DNA from: Roseicyclus persicicus
Lineage (GTDB): Bacteria; Pseudomonadota; Alphaproteobacteria; Rhodobacterales; Rhodobacteraceae
Reading direction: 5' to 3'
NCBI RefSeq assembly: GCF_012395815.1
Contig: NZ_JAAZQQ010000001.1
Span: 744,001 to 808,000 of the forward strand
Length of the DNA: 64,000 bases
The notes under the pieces were generated by a model, which saw only the letters and a list, made by a program, of their open reading frames with translations, was not told where the DNA came from and made no database searches. A program made the translations under genes and the position numbers. Positions 52,442 through 61,083 of the stretch are shown in pieces. Numbering within the stretch: the stretch's first letter is position 1; each line of letters begins with the position of its first letter.

Positions 52442-53371
52442 TCAGGGCCGGGGCCGGCCGCGCGCGAGGATCCGCGGCAGGACCAGCGGGGTCAGGTACA
52501 TGGGCACCTGGTAGCAGCCGATGAGGAGGAGCAGGTCGTCGGTCAGCGCCGCGGGCAGCACGCCGAGGAACAGCGCCACGTTGCGGTTGCCGGCCGCCAC
52601 CGCCAGCGCCGGGGCCTCGGCCCGGTCGGGCCAGGCCAGCGCGACGATGGCCTGCAGCCCGAAGGCGATGCCGCAGACGAAGCCCATCGCGGCGAGGAAC
52701 CCGGCCGGGTCGGTCCTGAGGGTCTCGCCCGCGGCGGTCATCATGCCCACCACCACGGCACCCAGGAGCAGCGCGGCGGCCGCGTCGATGGCCGTCATCG
52801 CGGCGGGCGTGGCGGGCACGATCCCGCGCTGGCGCAGGAGCAGGGCAAGCCCGCCGGCGACGCCGATGACGGCAAGCAGGCGCAGGACGGCGGCGATCAC
52901 CTCGGCCGCCGAGCCGAAGGCCGGGGCCAGCGCGAAGACCGGCACCACCGTCAGCGGCAGCAGCGCCGTGCCGATCACCGTCTGCCGCAGCGCGGGCGCG
53001 GGCGCGCCGCCCGCCATCACCGCGATATGCGCCGCCCCGGTGATCGGCGCGGCGGCCAGGATCAGCACGGCGCCGAGCGCGTAGCGGGCATCGAGCAGCC
53101 CCGCGGCGTAGAGCGGCAGGGCGACGGCGAGCGGCAGGGCCAGCTGGAACAGCGCGGCGATGCCGATGGCGCCGAGGAGGCCGCTGCGCCCGATCCTGAG
53201 GCCCGCCGGCCCGATCCTGAGCATGGCAAGGAACAGGAGCGCCACCACCATCGGCCCGACGGCGGGGCGCATCGCCTGGGCAAGATCGGGCAGGGCCAGC
53301 CCGACGACGAGCCCCGCCACCAGCATCCAGCGCCCGGCGGCCGCCACCAGGACGGCAAGGCGCTGCATCAC
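52442..53371 (-). CDS. bile acid:sodium symporter (BASS)-like transporter
   Basis: 309 residues with about nine or ten membrane helices and two repeats. LILAAAPITGAAHIAVMAGG and AVAAGNRNVALFLGVLP (A-G-N-R-N) are the discontinuous-helix motifs of the SBF/BASS group. It would carry an organic anion with Na+. The gene overlaps the MarR gene by 4 bp and so belongs to the TRAP operon, suggesting import or export of the same or a related acid. ATG 53371 or 53368 may be used. Confidence 0.8.
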   Translation of the reverse strand: MMQRLAVLVAAAGRWMLVAGLVVGLALPDLAQAMRPAVGPMVVALLFLAMLRIGPAGLRIGRSGLLGAIGIAALFQLALPLAVALPLYAAGLLDARYALGAVLILAAAPITGAAHIAVMAGGAPAPALRQTVIGTALLPLTVVPVFALAPAFGSAAEVIAAVLRLLAVIGVAGGLALLLRQRGIVPATPAAMTAIDAAAALLLGAVVVGMMTAAGETLRTDPAGFLAAMGFVCGIAFGLQAIVALAWPDRAEAPALAVAAGNRNVALFLGVLPAALTDDLLLLIGCYQVPMYLTPLVLPRILARGRPRP

Positions 53372-53898
53372 AGCGCCGCCGCGGCCCGCGCGGCCTGGTC
53401 GTAGCTGCCCGACAGCGCCCGCAGGAGCGAGGCGACGCGGCTCATGTCCTGCGCGTCGTGGCCGAGCTGGCGGGCGGCGCGCACCAGCAGCGCCTCGCGC
53501 ACCTCCTTGTAGCGGCTGCAGAGCGCGGCGCCGGCCTCGGTGATCTGGACGGTCTTTTCCTTGCCCTTGCGCCCGGCCTTGAGGAGCTTGGCCTGCGTCA
53601 GCTTCTTGATCGCGTAGTTGGCCAGGTGCGTGTCCTCGATGTTGAGGATCAGGCAGACCTCGGCCAGCGTCTTGGCCCGCCCGCGGTGGTGGACGAGGTG
53701 CAGGATCAGCACCTCGAGGGGCGACATCGCGGGCCCGCCCGCCGCCGTCATGCAGCGCACCATCCAGCGCTGGTAGGCGTGGTTCATCATGGTGAGCGCG
53801 AATTCCACCTCGGACAGCGCGGGCAGGGCGCTGTCGGCCAGGTGCGCGGACGAGACGACGGGGCCGATGTCGGGCGGTGTCGGGCGGGGGTCGGTCAT
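53368..53898 (-). CDS. MarR-like winged-helix regulator
   Basis: 176 residues. The winged-helix core (SPLEVLILHLVHHRGRAKTLAEVCLILNIEDTHLANYAIKKLTQAKLLKAGRKGKEKTVQITEAG) matches MarR-type regulators that pair with transport operons. Helices before and after would form the dimer. ATG 53898 overlaps the stop of the DctM gene (ATGA). It probably binds the GACAATTTGTC palindrome at 56921-56931 and controls the TRAP operon, itself and perhaps the divergent 5-oxoprolinase gene. Confidence 0.86.
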   Translation of the reverse strand: MTDPRPTPPDIGPVVSSAHLADSALPALSEVEFALTMMNHAYQRWMVRCMTAAGGPAMSPLEVLILHLVHHRGRAKTLAEVCLILNIEDTHLANYAIKKLTQAKLLKAGRKGKEKTVQITEAGAALCSRYKEVREALLVRAARQLGHDAQDMSRVASLLRALSGSYDQAARAAAAL

Positions 53899-55199
53899 CG
53901 CGCGGACATGGTCGAGGGCAGCCAGAGCGCGATCTCGGGGAACAGCGTCAGGATCACGGTGGCCGCGACGAGGAGGAAGAAGAAGGGCGCCGCGTAGCGG
54001 GCGACGGTGAAGATGTCCCGCCCGGTGATGGATTGCAGGACGAAGAGGTTGAAGCCGACGGGGGGCGTGATCTGGCTCATCTCGACCACGAGGACGAGGA
54101 AGATGCCGAACCAGATCGGGTCGATGCCGGCCGCCAGCACCATCGGCAGGATCACCGAGACGGTCAGCACCACGATGGAGATGCCGTCGAGGAAGAAGCC
54201 CAGCACGATGAAGAACAGGAGGAGTGCCGCCAGCAGCGCGTATTGCGACAGGCCCTGGTCGCCGATCCAGGCCGCCAGCGTGCGCGGGATGCCGGTGTAG
54301 CCCATCGCGCCGGTCAGGAAGGCCGCGCCGACGAGGATGAAGCCGATCATGCAGGAGGTGACGGCGGCGCCTTTCAGGCTGTCCCAGGCGCCCTTGCGGT
54401 CGATGCCGCCCGAGAGCCCCGAGATCAGCAGCGCGCCGACGACCCCCACCACCGCCGCCTCGGTCGGCGAGGCGAGGCCGCCGTAGATCGAGCCGATGAC
54501 GGCAACGATCAGGAGGACCGTGGGCAGGAGGAGAGCGGCGGCGCGCAGTTTCTCGCGCCACGGCACGGCCGGCTCGGGCGGGGGCATCCGGTCGCGGTTC
54601 CGCCAGGCCCAGAACATGGTGTAGCCGGCGAACATGGCCGCCAGCATCAGGCCGGGCAGGACGCCGGCAAGGAACAGGCGCGCGATGGATTGCTCGGTCG
54701 CGGCGCCGTAGACGATCAGGATGATCGAGGGCGGGATCAGGAAGCCGAAGGTGCCCGAGCCCGCCAGCGTGCCGATCGCCATGCGGTCGTCATAGCCCCG
54801 CGCGCGCAGTTCCGGCAGCGACATGCGGCCCACGGTGGCGGTGGTCGCGGCGGACGAGCCCGAGACGGCGGCGAAGAGCGCGCAGCCGAGGATGTTGACG
54901 TGCAGAAGCCCCCCCGGCAGCCGCCGGGTGAAGGGGGCGAGCCCGGTGAAGAGGTCCGAGGACAAGCGCGAGCGGAACAGGATCTCGCCCATCCAGATGA
55001 ACATGGGCAGGGCGGTCAGATCCCAGATGTTCAGGGCGGCCCAGGCCTTGGTGGCGAAGACGGCGCCGACCGGGGCGGGGGTGGCCAGCGTCATGGCGGT
55101 CAGGCCGACCACCATGAGCGAGAAGCCCACCCAGAGCCCCAGCGCGAGGCAGACGAACAGGACGCCCAGCAGGATCAGCGACAGGGTCAGCAGGTCCAT
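53895..55199 (-). CDS. TRAP transporter large permease (DctM type)
   Basis: 434 residues with about 12 membrane helices. DctM blocks are SGSSAATTATVGRMSLPELRARGYDDRMAIGTLAGSGTFGFLIPPSIILIVYG and IWFGIFLVLVVEMSQITPPVGFNLFVLQ. It starts one base after the small permease gene. With DctQ and DctP it imports an organic acid by a Na+ gradient. Confidence 0.95.
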   Translation of the reverse strand: MDLLTLSLILLGVLFVCLALGLWVGFSLMVVGLTAMTLATPAPVGAVFATKAWAALNIWDLTALPMFIWMGEILFRSRLSSDLFTGLAPFTRRLPGGLLHVNILGCALFAAVSGSSAATTATVGRMSLPELRARGYDDRMAIGTLAGSGTFGFLIPPSIILIVYGAATEQSIARLFLAGVLPGLMLAAMFAGYTMFWAWRNRDRMPPPEPAVPWREKLRAAALLLPTVLLIVAVIGSIYGGLASPTEAAVVGVVGALLISGLSGGIDRKGAWDSLKGAAVTSCMIGFILVGAAFLTGAMGYTGIPRTLAAWIGDQGLSQYALLAALLLFFIVLGFFLDGISIVVLTVSVILPMVLAAGIDPIWFGIFLVLVVEMSQITPPVGFNLFVLQSITGRDIFTVARYAAPFFFLLVAATVILTLFPEIALWLPSTMSAR

Positions 55200-55200
55200 C

Positions 55201-55761
55201 TCAGTGCCCCCCCTCGTCGATGGAGCGCGCGCCCTCGGCGGCCAGGAAGGCGGGGTCGCGGCCGGTGACCGCGGTCACCAGCTCGTCGAGCAGCGCCAGC
55301 GCGAAGAGGCCCAGGCCCGCGGTCATGGCGCCCTGCGGCAGCCAGAGCGGGATGCGGATCATGCCGAAGGAGACCGAGTTGAACTTCCAGCTGTCGAAAA
55401 CCTGCGCGGCGCTGTGCCAGGTGGCGAAGGCGGCCAGCCCCAGCGCCGCGGCGAGGACGACGACCGTCAGGCCGCGCGCCAGCGGCGGGGGCAGGGCGCG
55501 GGCGAGCATCGTCACCCGTACATGGCCCGCGGCCCGGAGCGTGGCGGGCAGGGCGAGGAAGGCCGCGCCGACGAAGAGAAAGCCGCCGATCTCGGCCAGC
55601 GACGGGATCTGGAAGCCGAGGGCCTCGGCCCCCGTGGCGACCAGCACCCGGTCGAGGATCCGGCCGCCGATCTGCAGGAAGACGAGGACGGCGATGGCGA
55701 CAAGCGCCGCGGCCGAGGCGACCAGCGCCGAGGCATAGACAAGGTCGAGCGAGCGTCGCAT
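55201..55761 (-). CDS. TRAP transporter small permease (DctQ type)
   Basis: 186 residues with four membrane helices: about 10-32, 48-68, 92-112 and 138-160. FLFVGAAFLALPATLRAAGHVRVTMLARALPP carries the HVRVT-type motif of DctQ subunits, and SFGMIRIPLWLPQGAM precedes the last helix. It follows DctP across a hairpin-containing 74-base gap and is nearly joined to DctM. Confidence 0.92.
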   Translation of the reverse strand: MRRSLDLVYASALVASAAALVAIAVLVFLQIGGRILDRVLVATGAEALGFQIPSLAEIGGFLFVGAAFLALPATLRAAGHVRVTMLARALPPPLARGLTVVVLAAALGLAAFATWHSAAQVFDSWKFNSVSFGMIRIPLWLPQGAMTAGLGLFALALLDELVTAVTGRDPAFLAAEGARSIDEGGH

Positions 55762-55800
55762 GGGCGCCTCCCGGGGGACTGCGGATTGCCGGATGGAGAA

Positions 55801-55826
55801 GGGGCCGGGCGATCAGGCCCGGCCCC
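55801..55826 (-). terminator. GC hairpin between the DctP and DctQ genes
   Basis: GGGGCCGGGC (55801-55810) pairs perfectly with GCCCGGCCCC (55817-55826) across a 6-base loop, 10 bases after the DctP stop codon. On the minus strand it is followed by TTCTCC, not a T-run. It is placed like the hairpins after the other binding-protein genes and probably favours DctP over permease expression. Confidence 0.55.
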
Positions 55827-55835
55827 CGTTTGGCG

Positions 55836-56816
55836 TCACTGCGCGGCCTGGTAGGCCTCGAGGATCGCGGCGCCCGCGTCGCCGGCGCGCGCCAGCCACT
55901 CGGTCGTCATCTGCTCGCCGGCGGCGGCCAGCGCGGCCGACAGCGCCTCGGAGGGCTGCACGACGGTCATGCCGTTCGAGGCGAGGGTCGCGATCTGGCT
56001 CGCCGTCTCGGCCTCGGACATCGCCCAGCCGCGGATCTCGGCGATTTCGGCGGCCTCGAGCAGCGCGGCGCGCTGGTCTTCCGGCAGGGCGTTCAGCGCG
56101 TCGGTGTTCACGAACACGACGTTCTTGGGCAGCCAGGCGTTCACGTCTACGTAGACGCTGGTGAAGTCCCAGGCCTGCGAGGATACGCCGGTGGAGGGCG
56201 AGGTCATCATCGCGGCAACGCGCCCGGTGGCGAAGGCGGTGGGGATGTCACCGGCCTCGACCTGGGTCGGCACCATGCCGAGGATGTTGGCGAGCTGTTC
56301 CGTCGCGGTGTTGTAGGCGCGGAAGGTCACGCCCTGCAGCGCCGCGGGGTCGGTGACCTCCTCGTTCAGGTAGAGCGACTGGCCCGGCCACGGCACGGCG
56401 TAGAGGAGCGTCAGGCCCTGCTCGGCCAGCAGCGCCTCGACCGCGGGGCGCGAGGCCTCCCACAGGGCGCGGGCGTCGGCGTAGCTGTCGGCGAGGAAGG
56501 GGATCGAATCGGCCTCGAACACCGGGTTCTCGTTCGCGAGCCGCGACAAGAGGATCTCGCCGATGGGCGCGAGGCCGCGGCGGACGGCGTCCTTGATCTC
56601 GGGGTGGCCGAACAGCGAGCCCGCGGAATGCACGGTGATGTCGAGCTGGCCGCCGGTGGCCTCGCGGACCTCGTCGGCGAACTGGATGATGTTGGCGGTA
56701 TGGAACACGCTGTCGCCGTAGGGGGTGGGCATGTCCCATGCGGTCTGGGCGGCGGCGGGCAGGGCCAGCGCGCCGAGCGCGGTGGCAAGCGCGAGGCTGC
56801 GGAGGGAAAGGGTCAT
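55836..56816 (-). CDS. TRAP transporter solute-binding protein (DctP type)
   Basis: 326 residues with a signal peptide (MTLSLRSLALATALGALALPAAAQ). DctP blocks are WDMPTPYGDSVFHTANIIQFADEVREATGG, the arginine-containing LQGVTFRAYNTATEQLANILGMVP (R expected to bind the ligand carboxylate) and VEAGDIPTAFATGRVAAMMTSPS. It binds an organic acid in the periplasm. It heads the dctPQM-marR-BASS operon and diverges from the 5-oxoprolinase gene, hinting at pyroglutamate, hydantoin-like or related ligands (inference). Confidence 0.92.
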   Translation of the reverse strand: MTLSLRSLALATALGALALPAAAQTAWDMPTPYGDSVFHTANIIQFADEVREATGGQLDITVHSAGSLFGHPEIKDAVRRGLAPIGEILLSRLANENPVFEADSIPFLADSYADARALWEASRPAVEALLAEQGLTLLYAVPWPGQSLYLNEEVTDPAALQGVTFRAYNTATEQLANILGMVPTQVEAGDIPTAFATGRVAAMMTSPSTGVSSQAWDFTSVYVDVNAWLPKNVVFVNTDALNALPEDQRAALLEAAEIAEIRGWAMSEAETASQIATLASNGMTVVQPSEALSAALAAAGEQMTTEWLARAGDAGAAILEAYQAAQ

Positions 56817-56882
56817 CGGTGTGTCTCCCGTGTTGGTGGCCCCGGGGCTGGTCTGGCGCCGGGACGGGGGTGGCCCGGGCTC

Positions 56883-56936
56883 TTGTTGACCCGGCGTAAG
56901 GTTGAGCTTGACCAGTCATCGACAATTTGTCAACAA
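56883..56936. promoter_or_regulatory. operator-like palindromes in the DctP/oxoprolinase divergent promoter
   Basis: TTGTTGAC (56883-56890) and GTCAACAA (56929-56936) form a perfect 8-bp inverted repeat, and a separate perfect palindrome GACAATTTGTC lies at 56921-56931. These are the most AT-rich bases of a 205-base gap and lie between two divergent start codons. The palindrome is of the size and type bound by MarR proteins, one of which is encoded in the same operon. Confidence 0.5.
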
Positions 56937-57021
56937 AATGTCATTGGAATGTGGGGGACGGCCCGGGCCGCCCGCCGGACCGCCCGGAAAACGGGCGGCA
57001 GGACCAGCAGGGAGACGACAG

Positions 57022-60000
57022 ATGGCACATGCGACGGCGCCCGCGCTTTGGGATTTCTGGATCGACCGTGGCGGCACCTTCACCGACGTGGTGGGGCGCG
57101 CGCCGGACGGGTCGCTGACGCCGCTGAAGCTGTTGTCGGAGAACCCCGAGGCCTATGCCGACGCCGCGATCGAGGGCATCCGGCGCCTGCTGGGCGGCGC
57201 CATCGACCCGTCGCGGATCGGCACGGTCAAGATGGGCACCACGGTTGCAACCAACGCGCTCCTGGAGCGCAAGGGCGACCGGACGATTCTGTTGATCACC
57301 AAGGGCTTCCGCGACGCGCTGCGCATCGCCTACCAGGCGCGGCCCGACATCTTCGCCAAGGAGATCGTGCTGCCCGAACAGCTCTACGAGCGGGTGGTCG
57401 AGGTCGAGGAGCGGCTGCGGGCGGATGGCAGCGTGGAGCTGGCGCTGGACGCGGAGCCGGTGCGCGGGCCGCTGGCCGAGGCCAAGGCCGACGGGATCGA
57501 GGCGGTCGCCATCGTTCTGATGCATGCGTGGAAGAACCCCGCCCACGAGGCCGCGCTGGCCGAGCTGGTGCGCGGCATGGGCTTTGCGCAGGTGTCCGTC
57601 AGCCACGAGGTCAGCCCGCTGGTCAAGCTGGTGGGCCGGGGCGACACGACCGTGGTCGACGCCTACCTGTCCCCGATTCTCCGCCGCTACGTCGCCCGCG
57701 TGGCCGACGCGCTGGGCGCGACGCCGGCGGGTGAGCCGGGGCCAACGCTGCAGTTCATGATGTCCTCGGGCGGCATGACCGCGGCCGAGAAGTTCCAGGG
57801 CAAGGACGCGATCCTGTCCGGCCCCGCGGGCGGCGTGGTCGGCATGGTCGAGACGGCGGCCGATGCCGGGTTTTCCCGCGTGATCGGCTTCGACATGGGC
57901 GGCACCTCGACCGACGTGGCGCATTTCGCGGGCGACTACGAGCGCGCTTTTGATACCGAGGTCGCGGGCGTCCGCATCCGCGCGCCGATGATGCGGATTC
58001 ACACCGTCGCGGCGGGCGGCGGGTCGATCTTGCACGCCGATCCCGGCCGGTTCAGGGCCGGCCCCGATTCGGCGGGCGCGAACCCCGGCCCCGCCTGCTA
58101 CCGCCGCGGCGGGCCGCTGACGGTGACGGATGCGAACGTGATGCTGGGCAAGCTGCGGCCGGAGTTCTTCCCCAAGGTCTTCGGGCCGGGGCAGGACGAG
58201 GCGCTGGATGCCGACGTCGTCCGCGCGAAGTTCGCCGAGATCGCCGCGGCCGAGGGCAAGACTGCGGAGGAGGTGGCCGAGGGTTTCCTGACCATCGCGG
58301 TCGAGAACATGGCCAACGCGATCAAGAAGATCAGCGTGCAGCGCGGCTATGATGTGACCAAGTACCTGCTGAACGCCTTCGGCGGCGCGGCGGGTCAGCA
58401 CGCCTGCCTGGTCGCGGATTCGCTGGGGATGGAGGCGGTGCTGATCCACCCGCTCTCGGGCCTGTTGTCGGCCTACGGCATCGGGCGGGCGACCGTGTCG
58501 GCCAGCCGCCAGCAGGCGCTGGTGGAGCCGCTGGGCGAGCAGAGCCTGTCCGCCATCGACCGCCTCGCTGCCGATCTGCGGGCCGCCGTCGCGGCCGAGC
58601 TGTCGGAGCAGGGCGTGGACCCCGAGGCCGCGGGTGCGGTGACGCGTCTGCACCTGCGCTACGCCGGCACCGACACGGCGCTGCCCGTGGTCTGGTCCGG
58701 CGACGCGCCCGCCGCCCGCGCCGAGTTCGAGGCCGCGCACAAGGCGCAGTTCGGTTTCGTCAGCCCCGATAAACCCGTGACCGTCGAGGCCGTCGAGGTC
58801 GAGATGACCGAGGCCGCGCACGAGAAGGGCGCCAGCGCCGTGGCCGAGGCGACCTCCCGCGCCGCCGACAGCGACCGGCGCGTGCCGGTGTTCTGTGGCG
58901 GAAAGACCGTTGAGGCCGCCGTCTACCCGCGCGAGGCCCTGTCGCCCGGCGACCGGGTGCGCGGCCCCGCCCTCATCATCGAGCCGAACCAGACGGTCGT
59001 GGTCGAACCCGGCTGGACTGCCGAGCTGACCCCGCGCGACGACATCCTGATGCGCCGCCACGAGAAGATGGCCCGCACCTCCGCCGCGGGCACGGTCGAG
59101 GCCGACCCGATCCTGCTCGAGGTGTTCAACAACCTCTTCATGAACATCGCGGAACAGATGGGCGTGGCGCTGCAGAACACCGCCCATTCGGTCAACATCA
59201 AGGAACGGCTGGATTTCTCCTGCGCCGTGTTCGACGCGACCGGGGCGCTGGTGGCGAACGCCCCGCACATGCCGGTGCACCTCGGCTCGATGGACCGCAG
59301 CGTGGAAACCGTGATCCGGCTGAACGCGGGGCGCATCCGGCCGGGCGACGTGTTCGCCTTGAACGCGCCCTACAACGGCGGCACGCACCTGCCCGACATC
59401 ACCGTGGTCTCGCCCGTCTTCGGCGATGACGGCAAGACGATCCTGTTCTGGGTCGCCAGCCGCGGGCACCACGCGGACGTGGGCGGCACCGCGCCGGGGT
59501 CGATGACGCCGCTGGCCAAGACCGTGGACGAGGAAGGCGTGCTGTTCGACAACTTCGTGCTGGTCGAACAGGGTACGTTCCGGGAAGAGGCGCTCCGGCA
59601 CCTGCTGACCGACCACCCGTACCCGGCCCGCAACCCCGACCAGAACATCGCCGACCTCAAGGCCCAGATCGCCGCCAACGAGCGCGGCGCGGCGGAGCTG
59701 CGCCGGATGGTGGCCGAGTTCGGGCTGCCGACCGTGCAGGCCTACATGGGCCATGTGCAGGACAACGCGGCCGAGGAGGTCGCGCGGCTGCTCGGGCGGC
59801 TCGAGGATTGCGAATACGAGTACCCGACCGACACCGGTCAGGTCATCCGCGTGAAGATCACGGTGGATCGTGACAAGCGCGAGGCGACGGTGGATTTCAC
59901 CGGCACCAGCCCCGCGATGGAGAACAACTTCAACGCGCCCGAGCCGGTGACGCGGGCCGCGGTCCTTTATTGCTTCCGCGTGATGGTCGAGGCGCCGATC

Positions 60001-60645
60001 CCGATGAACGCCGGGTGCCTCAGGCCCATCCGCATCATCATCCCCGAGGGCTCGATGCTGAAACCCGCCTATCCGCGCGCGGTGGTGGCGGGCAACGTCG
60101 AGACCTCGCAGCACGTGACCAACGCGATCTTCGGCGCGCTGGGGACGCTGTCGAACAGCCAGGGGACGATGAACAACCTGACCTTCGGCAACGCGACCTA
60201 CCAGTATTACGAGACGATCTGCTCGGGTTCGCCCGCGGGCGTGATGAACAACGGGCGCGGTTTCGCGGGGACGTCGGGGGTGCATGTGCACATGACGAAC
60301 TCGCGGCTGACCGACCCCGAGGTGCTGGAAATGCGGTTCCCGGTGCTGCTGGAGCAGTTCGGGCTGCGGCAGGGCTCGGGCGGCAAGGGCGCGTTTCCGG
60401 CGGGCGACGGGACGGAACGGCGGCTGCGGTTCCTCGAAAAGATGGACTGCGCGATCCTGTCCTCGCACCGGGCGGCGCCGCCGCGCGGCATCGCGGGCGG
60501 CGGCGACGGGCAGGTGGGCAAAACGTTTGTCCGGCGGAACGACGGGACGGTGCAGGTGCTGAACGCCTGCGACCAGACCGTGCTGGAACCGGGCGAGGCG
60601 GTGACGGTGGTCACGCCGACCGCCGGGGGCTACGGCGCCGCCTGA
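57022..60645 (+). CDS. 5-oxoprolinase / hydantoinase, full-length HyuA-HyuB fusion
   Basis: 1207 residues. Residues 10-690 are the HyuA half: [15 protein letters not shown] (nucleotide-binding DxGGTxTD), [20 protein letters not shown] and [20 protein letters not shown]. Residues about 700-1205 are the HyuB half: [31 protein letters not shown] and [18 protein letters not shown]. The single chain has the layout of ATP-dependent 5-oxoprolinase, which opens pyroglutamate to glutamate; hydantoinases and acetophenone carboxylases share it, usually as two chains. GGGAGA precedes ATG 57022. It diverges from a TRAP importer that may supply its substrate. Confidence 0.9.
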   Translation: MAHATAPALWDFWIDRGGTFTDVVGRAPDGSLTPLKLLSENPEAYADAAIEGIRRLLGGAIDPSRIGTVKMGTTVATNALLERKGDRTILLITKGFRDALRIAYQARPDIFAKEIVLPEQLYERVVEVEERLRADGSVELALDAEPVRGPLAEAKADGIEAVAIVLMHAWKNPAHEAALAELVRGMGFAQVSVSHEVSPLVKLVGRGDTTVVDAYLSPILRRYVARVADALGATPAGEPGPTLQFMMSSGGMTAAEKFQGKDAILSGPAGGVVGMVETAADAGFSRVIGFDMGGTSTDVAHFAGDYERAFDTEVAGVRIRAPMMRIHTVAAGGGSILHADPGRFRAGPDSAGANPGPACYRRGGPLTVTDANVMLGKLRPEFFPKVFGPGQDEALDADVVRAKFAEIAAAEGKTAEEVAEGFLTIAVENMANAIKKISVQRGYDVTKYLLNAFGGAAGQHACLVADSLGMEAVLIHPLSGLLSAYGIGRATVSASRQQALVEPLGEQSLSAIDRLAADLRAAVAAELSEQGVDPEAAGAVTRLHLRYAGTDTALPVVWSGDAPAARAEFEAAHKAQFGFVSPDKPVTVEAVEVEMTEAAHEKGASAVAEATSRAADSDRRVPVFCGGKTVEAAVYPREALSPGDRVRGPALIIEPNQTVVVEPGWTAELTPRDDILMRRHEKMARTSAAGTVEADPILLEVFNNLFMNIAEQMGVALQNTAHSVNIKERLDFSCAVFDATGALVANAPHMPVHLGSMDRSVETVIRLNAGRIRPGDVFALNAPYNGGTHLPDITVVSPVFGDDGKTILFWVASRGHHADVGGTAPGSMTPLAKTVDEEGVLFDNFVLVEQGTFREEALRHLLTDHPYPARNPDQNIADLKAQIAANERGAAELRRMVAEFGLPTVQAYMGHVQDNAAEEVARLLGRLEDCEYEYPTDTGQVIRVKITVDRDKREATVDFTGTSPAMENNFNAPEPVTRAAVLYCFRVMVEAPIPMNAGCLRPIRIIIPEGSMLKPAYPRAVVAGNVETSQHVTNAIFGALGTLSNSQGTMNNLTFGNATYQYYETICSGSPAGVMNNGRGFAGTSGVHVHMTNSRLTDPEVLEMRFPVLLEQFGLRQGSGGKGAFPAGDGTERRLRFLEKMDCAILSSHRAAPPRGIAGGGDGQVGKTFVRRNDGTVQVLNACDQTVLEPGEAVTVVTPTAGGYGAA

Positions 60646-60650
60646 GCGCG

Positions 60651-60718
60651 GCGTTTTCCTCGAGGAAAACGCACGGGAAACCTCGAGGTTTCCCGTGCGG
60701 AAAACCCGGGTTTTCCGC
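60651..60718. repeat. chain of three perfect palindromes sharing their GC ends
   Basis: Three perfect palindromes lie head to tail: 60651-60672 (22 bp, half GCGTTTTCCTC), 60671-60698 (28 bp, half GCACGGGAAACCTC) and 60697-60718 (22 bp, half GCGGAAAACCC). Each shares its terminal GC with the next. Centres are CTCGAG, CTCGAG and CCCGGG. A fourth, interrupted pair follows: CTTGTGCG (60727-60734) with CGCACAAG (60749-60756). All of it lies between the 5-oxoprolinase stop and the DUF1330 gene. It parallels the TTGCAA chain at 1273-1369. Confidence 0.9.
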
Positions 60719-60788
60719 CGCCCCGGCTTGTGCGCGCGCGCCCCGCGCCGCACAAGGGGGGCCACATCTCACCAGAGGGAGGCACCCC

Positions 60789-61079
60789 ATGCCCAAGGGC
60801 TACATCATCGGCCACATCACCGTCCGCGACCCCGAGGCCTACAAGGAATACGTCGTCCGCGACACGCCGATCCTGCAGGCCCTGGGCGGGCGCTTCATCG
60901 TCCGCGGCGGGCAGGCGCAGGTGATGGAGGGCGAGACCCTGATGCGCCACGTGGTCATCGAGTTCCCGAGCTACGAGGCGGCGCTGGCCGCCTACAACGA
61001 CCCCGACTACCAGGAGGTCGCCGACATCCGCCGCCGCACCGCCGACAGCGTGATCCTCGTGGTGGAAGGCACCGAGTGA
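60789..61079 (+). CDS. DUF1330 protein
   Basis: 96 residues, the full length of a DUF1330 (dimeric alpha-beta barrel) protein: MPKGYIIGHITVRDPEAYKEYV, the ALGGRFIVRGG turn and HVVIEFPSYEAALAAYNDPDYQEVADIRRRTA. The family has no fixed reaction; related barrels act as monooxygenases or isomerases on small molecules. GGGAGG precedes ATG 60789. It is separated from the 5-oxoprolinase by the palindrome chain and converges on malQ. Confidence 0.9.
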   Translation: MPKGYIIGHITVRDPEAYKEYVVRDTPILQALGGRFIVRGGQAQVMEGETLMRHVVIEFPSYEAALAAYNDPDYQEVADIRRRTADSVILVVEGTE

Positions 61080-61083
61080 CGGT

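Noticed and set aside
60651-60718. Phage or integron attachment site at the palindromes
   Set aside because: No integrase, tRNA end or cargo boundary is present, and flanking genes look like ordinary chromosome.
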